A stretch of 64,000 nt of DNA from Vibrio metoecus (GTDB taxonomy: Bacteria > Pseudomonadota > Gammaproteobacteria > Enterobacterales > Vibrionaceae): positions 248,001 through 312,000 of the forward strand of contig NZ_JJMN01000064.1 of the NCBI RefSeq assembly GCF_000696385.1, read 5' to 3'. Below, piece by piece: positions 58,160-64,000 of the stretch. Every line of letters starts with the position of its first letter. Within the stretch, counting starts at the first letter, position 1. The notes below the pieces were generated by a model. It was not told where the DNA came from and did not search any database. It saw only the letters and a program-made list of their open reading frames with translations. The translations under genes were made by a program, and so were the position numbers.

Positions 58160-58954
58160 ATGAGTGAACAAATTGAGCTGATCCGCTTAGCGTATTTTTT
58201 TCACTGTATTAGTGACTTGTGCCTTGTGGGAATCGAATCGTCCACGCAAAACCTTATCGCAAAGTAAGCGGGTTCGCTGGCTGAATAACCTCGGATTGGT
58301 TGGCTTTAATAGCCTTTTGATCACCGCGATGATGCCAATTTTAGCCTTCAGTGCCGCGCAATGGGCGCAAAGCCAACAGTTTGGCTTGTTGTATTGGTTG
58401 GAGATCCCACCTTTCATCGCGCTCTTCGTTTCGGTGGTATTACTGGATGCTGTAATTTATTGGCAACATCTGCTGTTTCACCGCATTCCTTTGCTATGGC
58501 GTCTGCATCGTATGCATCATGCCGATCAAGATATTGATGTAACAACCGGCAGCCGTTTCCACCCATTAGAAATATTGATTTCGGCTTGGATTAAAATTGG
58601 AGCGGTGACGTTATTGGGCGTTTCCCCGATTGCCGTCGTGGTTTTTTGTAGGTGGTATTGAATGCCAGTGCGATGTTTAACCACAGCAACGCCAAACTGC
58701 CTTACAAAGCCGATCAATGGTTGCGCTTACTGGTGGTAACGCCAGATATGCACCGCGTCCACCACTCCGTATTAGTGCACGAAACCCACTCTAATTTCGG
58801 CTTTTTCCTCTCCATATGGGATCGCTTGTTTAGAACTTATATTGCTCAGCCCGAAATGGGACATGAGCGAATGAAGATTGGTTTGCCACTGTTTCGCCAA
58901 GCACGAGAACAGTGGCTGGATAAAATGCTCACGCAACCGTTTCGAGACAAATAG
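58160..58954 (+). CDS. Fatty acid hydroxylase/sterol desaturase family membrane protein (frameshifts as read)
   Basis: About 263 residues once joined, starting MSEQIELIRLAY with AAGGAGA upstream. It has several membrane helices and the di-iron His clusters of the superfamily: HLLFH, HRMHHAD, then HRVHHS and a final H-x2-H-x-NFG. Bacterial substrates are mostly unknown lipids. Three breaks: one extra T in the T7 run at 58195-58201, and two bases near 58642-58652 (T6 and GG). Without them the frame is continuous to 58954. The total length minus three bases is a multiple of three. Confidence 0.82.
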
Positions 58955-58955
58955 A

Positions 58956-60978
58956 TCAATCCAACTGGTATTTATGCAGCATGGCTTGTTGATGTCCTGC
59001 GATCTCCGCGACTTGCTCGGCACTTTCTAACATCGCATCCAACTGGCGCTTGGTTTCTTGACCTTGTTCGGAAATTTCTGCCACAGCTTGACTCACGTCC
59101 GCTGTTGCACGCTTCTGTGCTTCGGTGGCATCGGTGATTTGCGCGACTCGAGTACGAATGTGTGATACTGCACTTTCGATCTGCATAAACGTGCTTTTCA
59201 CCTCTTCACTGGATTGCAGAGCTGAAACCATTTCCTTGCGTGATTCATCCACAGCTTGGCGCGATTTCGTTGCCGCGTTCACTAACTCGTTCATCATGTC
59301 GCGGATATTGGCCGTCTGTTTACTGGTATCGCTGGCTAATTTACGGACTTCATCAGCGACCACTGCAAAGCCACGACCTTGCTCACCGGCGCGAGCGGCC
59401 TCAATTGCTGCATTCAGCGCGAGTAAGTTTGTGCTATCGGCAATCCCGCTGATCATATCCACCATTTCGCGAATACTGGTGACGCGCTGATTAAGCTCAG
59501 ACATGGCCATATCATTCGCACTTAAGGTGTTTTCTAGCGCTTGTAGTCGGTGTTGGTTTTGCTCAATCACTTGAACCCCTTGCGCGGAATGCTCGGCCGC
59601 TTGCACAGAATCGGTGAACGAATCATTACTCACTCCTGCAATTTCACGGATCGAGGCTTCTAACTGATTAATCGTCGCCGCCATTGCAAGCAAGGCTTGG
59701 TTCTGTGCTGACAAACTTCGGTTGGACTGTTCTGCCGAGCCATAGCTCAGCTCTGCGGTTTGATAAAGTGTTTCACAATTGCGCGTGACCAAAGCAATCG
59801 ATTCATGGGTAGAGGTAATCACTTGGTTGAGCTGCGCCGCCACATTTTGAAAGTCCTGCGGCCCCACTAAAGCAAGTGAATGATTCAGCTTATGTTCCGT
59901 CAGTTGGTTCAAGTGTCGAGTGATGTTGCTAAGAGAACGCCCAATCCAACGGCGCAAGCTGAACCACACAATTAAAATCGCCAACACTAAGATCGCACCA
60001 CTCACTTGCTGAGTTATCGTTACCGCAGAAATGGTATCACTCACCTCTTGTTTGCCTTGTTGAATATGTTGCTGAGCAAACGCAGACCATTGATTGAGTT
60101 GTGCCACTAACTCTTGTGTCACGATAGCCGCTGCAGAAAAATCTGTGTTTTGGTGTTGGGCATCTTCAAGTTTATTGAGGATTTGATCGATGATAGCTTG
60201 TGCTTTAAAGCCAGACAAAACCATGTCATAGGGTGCAGTTAAACTGGCGTAGTCTTTGATTTCTGGATACCACTCTTTGAAATCATCAAAAGCCAGTTTC
60301 AACCCCGCCAGTCGATTTTTCAATTCTTGCCGATATTTCTGCGCAGCCGGCATTTCTTCTTCAATAAGCAGCAATAGAAAAGTGCTTTCCATCGCACTGG
60401 CACTGGCCGTAAAACGGTTAGCGGCATCGATCGCCTCTGGATTGTCGCTCGCAAGGAAAGAAGCGATGCGACTCATTTCTGGCCCTATCGAACTTAGCCC
60501 ATAACGAAACTGCTTCGCTTGTTCAGTGATCTGCGCGGTTTTGCTCAGTTGCAGTTGCTGCAGATGTAAAATCGATTGAGCTAATTGATTGAAGTGTTCA
60601 ATGTTTTTTTTCAATGGAGCAATCTGATCACTTTCTGCCACCCCAGAAAGCTGTGTAACACTTTGCTCTAGTAGCGTTACTTCCGTTCGAGCTTGTACAT
60701 CTAAGTTTTTGCCATTCATTCAACACCTGAGTTAATTCGGTCTCTGTTTTACTGCGCGTTCCATAACCGAGGTATTTCACCTGCTCAAGATAGTTTTGCG
60801 TGAGTGCAGCATTATTAAGCGCAAAGGGCAAAGCTTGCTCAGATAGCTGAGTAAATTGCGCGCCAACCCGCTCTATGCCACGTAAACTGGTGACAGATAA
60901 AGTGATCATCAGTATGGTGATGCACAGAAACACTGTGCCAAGCGCTTGTGTGAGTGAGAGATTTTTTGTCAAAGCCAT
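58956..60978 (-). CDS. Methyl-accepting chemotaxis protein (frameshifted as read)
   Basis: About 673 residues. N-terminal membrane helix ([19 protein letters not shown]), a long helical periplasmic region of about 250 residues, a second helix ([18 protein letters not shown]), HAMP, and the signalling domain with the hairpin tip [32 protein letters not shown] (in parts). The ligand is unknown. The break is in the T5 run at 60706-60710: without one base the frame reads [13 protein letters not shown]. It converges with the hydroxylase gene, whose stop is 1 nt away. Confidence 0.9.
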
Positions 60979-61066
60979 GAAAATACGTCTTAGGATTGAG
61001 AGTCGACGTCATGGTAGGTAGAGCTTGTTTCAGTTTTATTTCACTTTTTTGTCAGTAAGGTGACTC

Positions 61067-61567
61067 ATGTTAGTGGTTAAGCAAACGTTTTCCCTGTTTT
61101 TTCTCTTATTCCTTGTAGGGTGTGGCTCTACCCCCTCTTCTGAACCCGATTCGTCCTCGCTAACGCCTGATTTGAGTGATCGTTCTTTTCCCAGTTTTTC
61201 GAGTGTCTTCACAGAATGGCACGGCGTGCCATATCAATTCGGAGGCAATAACAAAAATGGAATTGATTGCTCTGCTTTCGTGCAAATTGCCTATCGAGAC
61301 GCATGGCAACTCAGCTTGCCTCGGACAACCGAATCACAAGCGCAAACGGGGCAATTGATCAAATATGAACACGCGCAGTATGGCGACTTAGTCTTTTTCA
61401 AGACTTCACGCACTAACATTCATGTGGGCGTTTATTTGGGGAATAAGCAGTTTATGCACGCTTCGACATCGAAGGGCGTGATCATTTCGCGAATTGACAA
61501 CCCTTATTGGGCTGCAAAATTTTGGCAGTTTAGGCGGATTGAGAATCCGCCTCTGGTATCCAATTAA
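61067..61567 (+). CDS. NlpC/P60 family lipoprotein
   Basis: 166 residues. Lipoprotein signal with lipobox LVGC (Cys19), a Ser/Pro-rich linker and the NlpC/P60 catalytic domain: Cys in NGIDCSAFVQIAYRD, His in TNIHVGVYLG and His in FMHASTSKG. Resembles the peptidoglycan endopeptidases Spr (MepS) and NlpC. AAGG lies before the ATG. Probably anchored to the outer membrane, since no Asp follows the Cys. Confidence 0.92.
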   Translation: MLVVKQTFSLFFLLFLVGCGSTPSSEPDSSSLTPDLSDRSFPSFSSVFTEWHGVPYQFGGNNKNGIDCSAFVQIAYRDAWQLSLPRTTESQAQTGQLIKYEHAQYGDLVFFKTSRTNIHVGVYLGNKQFMHASTSKGVIISRIDNPYWAAKFWQFRRIENPPLVSN

Positions 61568-61578
61568 GGCCTGTCGGG

Positions 61579-61920
61579 TTAGTCGTATTTAGCGACTGCC
61601 GAATCAAACAAGTTTTTCACTAACGCTATGTATTCATCCAAAAAAGCAATCTGCTCATTGGTCGCTGGTCGATGCCAAACACCGGCAAGGACTTCGGCAA
61701 GATCATCGACTACAGAGTCTGTTTCTTTTAGAAGTTGGAAGCGAACACTGGAATGAAGCTCAGGGTTTTGTTCAAAAATAGCCATAATGTTGCTTGCCAC
61801 CATATCTGTGATGACATCTTCAACACTTTCCGTTCCCGTATCCCCTTCCTGAGTAAAAACATCCATATTGAATGAAAGATGTTCGATCAGGGCCAGATAT
61901 CCATCGGTTTCTACAACCAC
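61579..61920 (-). CDS. DUF3802 family protein
   Basis: 113 residues, acidic, MVVETDGYLALIEHLSFNMDVF to SAVAKYD. Matches DUF3802, a small Vibrio family with unknown function. Convergent with the lipoprotein gene at 11 nt distance. Confidence 0.82.
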   Translation of the reverse strand: MVVETDGYLALIEHLSFNMDVFTQEGDTGTESVEDVITDMVASNIMAIFEQNPELHSSVRFQLLKETDSVVDDLAEVLAGVWHRPATNEQIAFLDEYIALVKNLFDSAVAKYD

Positions 61921-62327
61921 ATTCGTTCTCCGCTTTACTGCTGCTGTTCGCCAGTTGGTTTCTATCTTTCTTTAATACTAAGACATGAATAACTATTTTC
62001 ACAGATGGCAGGTGCTAGTTGCTGCACTTTCCACCAAGAGTACGGTTAATTCGCTCAATCCAGCTTAATTATGAGCCAAAACTGACTGACTGAGAGGAGT
62101 TTTATCTCATTATTAGAAAAATTGTTTACACCGTGATCTCATGGCGCGTATCGCTGCAGATAGTACGAAAGTGAACTCAATGATTTTATGAGTTAAATCA
62201 CACTTAGTTGTTTCTCTGACTGCAATCTTTACTCAAGATAGATTTATGTGCACTCATAAACTTTCATATTGGCTAGCTTGGCATACACTAGCCTGTAACC
62301 AGATTAAAAAAACCGAGAGCTTGAATT
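61921..62327. other. Intergenic region upstream of the fructosamine kinase gene
   Basis: 407 nt without a supported gene. It contains TATGAGTTAAATCACA (62187-62202), a fair match to the CRP site TGTGA-N6-TCACA, and CATACACT near 62280, a possible -10 element of the next gene. A 16-codon frame from 62141 has no ribosome binding site. Confidence 0.5.
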
Positions 62328-63194
62328 ATGTGGCCAGCAATTATTCAACAATTGTCCGAACAGATGGACAAAAATTTTCACATGGTGGAAAAAGAAAAAG
62401 TGCATGGAGGTGACATTAATGAATGCTTTATGGTCAGCGATGGGATTGATCGTTACTTTGTCAAAACTAACCAGCGCGAGTTTTTGAGTAAATTTGAAGC
62501 CGAAGTGGAAAACTTACGCGTCATGCGTGAATCCAATACGGTGCAAGTTCCGCAATACCTTGTGCATGGAACCAGCAAAACGCACGCTTATCTGGTTCTC
62601 AACTATCTTGCTATCAAGCCATTGGATGACGCCGAAAGAAGTTTTGAGTTTGGCGTGCAACTAGCCAACTTGCATCGTTGGGGAGACCAGAAAGAGTTTG
62701 GCTTCGACATCGATAACTACATTGGGGCAACGGTTCAGCCCAACCCTTGGCATAAAAAGTGGTCATTATTTTTTGCTGAGCAGCGAATCGGCTGGCAGTT
62801 ACAATTGCTGCAAGAGAAAGGTATTCATCTGATTAATATTGATGAATTTGTTGACCTCATAAAATCTCGTTTAGCTAATCATACGCCTCGCCCTTCCTTG
62901 CTGCATGGCGATCTCTGGTTTGGCAATGTCGCAAATTCTGTACATGGACCTCTGTGCTTTGATCCTGCCTGCTATTGGGGAGATCGTGAATGTGATATTG
63001 CGCTTGCAGAATGGTTTGGTGGTTTTCAGCCTGAATTTTTCCAAGGCTATGAAAGTATTTGGCCATTAGATTGGGGATATGAAGAACGTAAAGATATCTA
63101 CAACCTTTACCATGTACTCAATCATTACAACCAATTCGGTGGGCATTACTTGGATGAAGCGCAGAAATTGATGGATAAGATATTGTGCTACTGA
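62328..63194 (+). CDS. Fructosamine kinase family protein
   Basis: 288 residues. APH/FN3K fold: GGDINECFMV (nucleotide loop), KTNQREFLSKFEAEVENL, the catalytic LLHGDLWFGN and metal-binding CFDPACYWGDRECDIA. Members phosphorylate sugar adducts on proteins (ketosamines), which leads to deglycation; the bacterial substrate here is not known. Full length for the family. Confidence 0.92.
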   Translation: MWPAIIQQLSEQMDKNFHMVEKEKVHGGDINECFMVSDGIDRYFVKTNQREFLSKFEAEVENLRVMRESNTVQVPQYLVHGTSKTHAYLVLNYLAIKPLDDAERSFEFGVQLANLHRWGDQKEFGFDIDNYIGATVQPNPWHKKWSLFFAEQRIGWQLQLLQEKGIHLINIDEFVDLIKSRLANHTPRPSLLHGDLWFGNVANSVHGPLCFDPACYWGDRECDIALAEWFGGFQPEFFQGYESIWPLDWGYEERKDIYNLYHVLNHYNQFGGHYLDEAQKLMDKILCY

Positions 63195-63352
63195 ATGAGT
63201 TTCTGCTAATTGTTGATTTTTATAAATATATTGACTCTGGTGATTAATTGTTGGTTTTATGTTTGCCTTCAAACTTTTAGACTTAATTTGATTTCTTTAA
63301 GAAACTTCCCTGATTAGTATTACTGTATCTCCAAGGACGTAAGGAAAGAGAT

Positions 63353-63556
63353 ATGAGAAACTTCACAGAAAAGTCCGTTATCTGTCCGCATTGCGGCCAC
63401 GGTATTCGTTTGACTTTAGATGCTTCGAATGGAAGTCAGGAGTTTTACGATGACTGCCCCGCTTGCTGTCACGCGATCCACCTCAATATGACGGTCGACG
63501 AGTTACACGACACCATTGAATTGTATATTGATGCTGATGACGAACAGATTTTCTAG
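63353..63556 (+). CDS. CPXCG motif Cys-rich protein
   Basis: 67 residues with a zinc-binding pair CPHCG (11-15) and CPAC (35-38), a small acidic protein ending DADDEQIF. This is the CPXCG family, function unknown, often near norM in Vibrio. AAGGAAAG lies before the ATG. Confidence 0.85.
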   Translation: MRNFTEKSVICPHCGHGIRLTLDASNGSQEFYDDCPACCHAIHLNMTVDELHDTIELYIDADDEQIF

Positions 63557-63586
63557 CACTGTTTGTGTTTAGCGTTATCTCTACAT

Positions 63587-63612
63587 AAGAGCGCCAACTA
63601 CGGCGCTCTTTT
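63587..63612 (+). terminator. Terminator after the CPXCG gene
   Basis: Stem AAGAGCGCC/GGCGCTCTT followed by TTT, 31 nt past the stop. Confidence 0.82.
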
Positions 63613-63685
63613 CACACCGCCTCGACCAAATCAACCAGTTACGCCGGTTTCTGTTTGATGCATTTAGCTTCAACCTGACAATTTG

Positions 63686-63697
63686 TGATTTATATCA
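63686..63697. promoter_or_regulatory. CRP/FNR-like site upstream of norM
   Basis: TGATTTATATCA has the TGAT-N4-ATCA core of FNR sites, and with the preceding bases (TGTGATTTATATCA) it also fits a CRP half site. About 113 bp upstream of norM. Short motif, so chance is possible. Confidence 0.35.
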
Positions 63698-63809
63698 GTT
63701 TTTCATGGAGCTTATTGCGACATTTCATTATCATTCCGTCCAGTGCCATGAGTTGAGTATTGCTTAATTTGTTCTGGCTCCCCTTTTTGTCCCCCCTTTG
63801 GAGAATTCT

Positions 63810-64000
63810 GTGCATCGTTACAAAATCGAAGCATCAAATTTAATTAAACTTGCAACGCCAGTATTGATTGCTTCCGTTGCACAAACTGGTATGGGCTTTG
63901 TCGATACAATAATGGCCGGTGGCGTCAGTGCGATTGATATGGCCGCGGTATCCATCGCTGCCAGCATCTGGCTTCCTTCCATTTTATTTGGCGTAGGTTT
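63810..64000 (+). CDS. norM: Multidrug Na+ antiporter NorM (MATE family), N-terminal end
   Basis: The first 63 codons are visible; the gene leaves at the right edge. The sequence [21 protein letters not shown], then [16 protein letters not shown] and [14 protein letters not shown] agrees with V. cholerae NorM (VcmA) as I remember it. NorM exports dyes, fluoroquinolones and other drugs in exchange for sodium ions or protons. I start at GTG (63810) because GGAG lies 6 nt before it and E. coli NorM (MdtK) begins at the same place; a TTG four codons upstream is an alternative. Confidence 0.95.
   Translation, partial: MHRYKIEASNLIKLATPVLIASVAQTGMGFVDTIMAGGVSAIDMAAVSIAASIWLPSILFGVG

Noticed and set aside
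62141..62191. 16-codon frame upstream of the fructosamine kinase gene
   Set aside because: No ribosome binding site and too short to judge.
63715..63725. TTGCGACATTT upstream of norM, shared with the tupA enhancer
   Set aside because: Only one half of the dyad matches and there is no sigma-54 promoter next to it, so chance is likely.

Overview
This 64 kb stretch is chromosomal DNA from a Vibrio, most likely Vibrio cholerae or a very close relative. The partial norM at the right end, the 1.6 kb-residue-class NAD-glutamate dehydrogenase, the Vibrio families DUF2960, DUF3802, DUF2835 and DUF3466, and the gene order all point that way; this is recognition from memory, not a database result. There are no tRNA or rRNA genes, insertion sequences, phage genes or CRISPR arrays. 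Gene density is high and most of the window is core genome.

Layout. (1) 1-16.7 kb, mostly minus strand: fabA end, rmf, a DUF3466 surface protein, uup, a glutaredoxin-like protein, rlmKL, zapC, pyrD, NAD-GDH, DUF2835, pepN. This is the E. coli pepN-pyrD-zapC-rlmL-uup-(pqiABC)-rmf-fabA neighbourhood with DUF3466 in place of pqiABC. (2) 16.9-28.5 kb: a secreted hypothetical, prc-proQ-msrC, then on the plus strand an ABC exporter, letA-letB and rsmF, followed by a small RNA gene that I identify as a homolog of SdsR (RyeB). E. coli has the same prc-proQ-msrC/letAB-rsmF order with sdsR just beyond, but not the ABC exporter. (3) 28.5-35.3 kb: CvfB-like S1 protein, two poorly known genes, a DAHP synthase, yajQ, cobB, amtB. 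(4) 35.6-55.9 kb: a formate dehydrogenase island. It holds a Cys-type (not selenocysteine) respiratory formate dehydrogenase (alpha, beta, gamma subunits), FdhX Tat protein, TorD-like chaperone, a multi-[4Fe-4S] protein, DUF3305/DUF3306, fdhD, ybiT (ABC-F), a sensor kinase and a sigma-54 response regulator, a tungstate-type transporter (tupABC) and molybdenum cofactor genes mobA and a fused mobB-moeA. (5) 55.9-64 kb: DUF2960, nagK, a DTW-domain tRNA modification enzyme, a fatty acid hydroxylase family protein, a chemoreceptor, an NlpC/P60 lipoprotein, DUF3802, a fructosamine-kinase family protein, a CPXCG protein and the start of norM.

How it fits together. The island reads as one sigma-54 regulon. 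I find -24/-12 promoters in front of tupA, the [4Fe-4S]/fdh operon, DUF3305 and fdhD. Two of them also carry a shared 17-bp dyad (TGNGACA-N3-TGTCNCA) at enhancer distance, and the regulator encoded inside the island has the GAFTGA motif of sigma-54 activators. Metal uptake, cofactor synthesis, enzyme maturation and the enzyme would then be switched on together. amtB has its own sigma-54 promoter.

Quality note. Ten genes are broken by about fifteen 1-2 nt indels, almost all in or next to short homopolymers. In each case the reading frame continues intact on the other side. I read these as sequencing or assembly errors rather than pseudogenes, and I annotate the genes across their full length.
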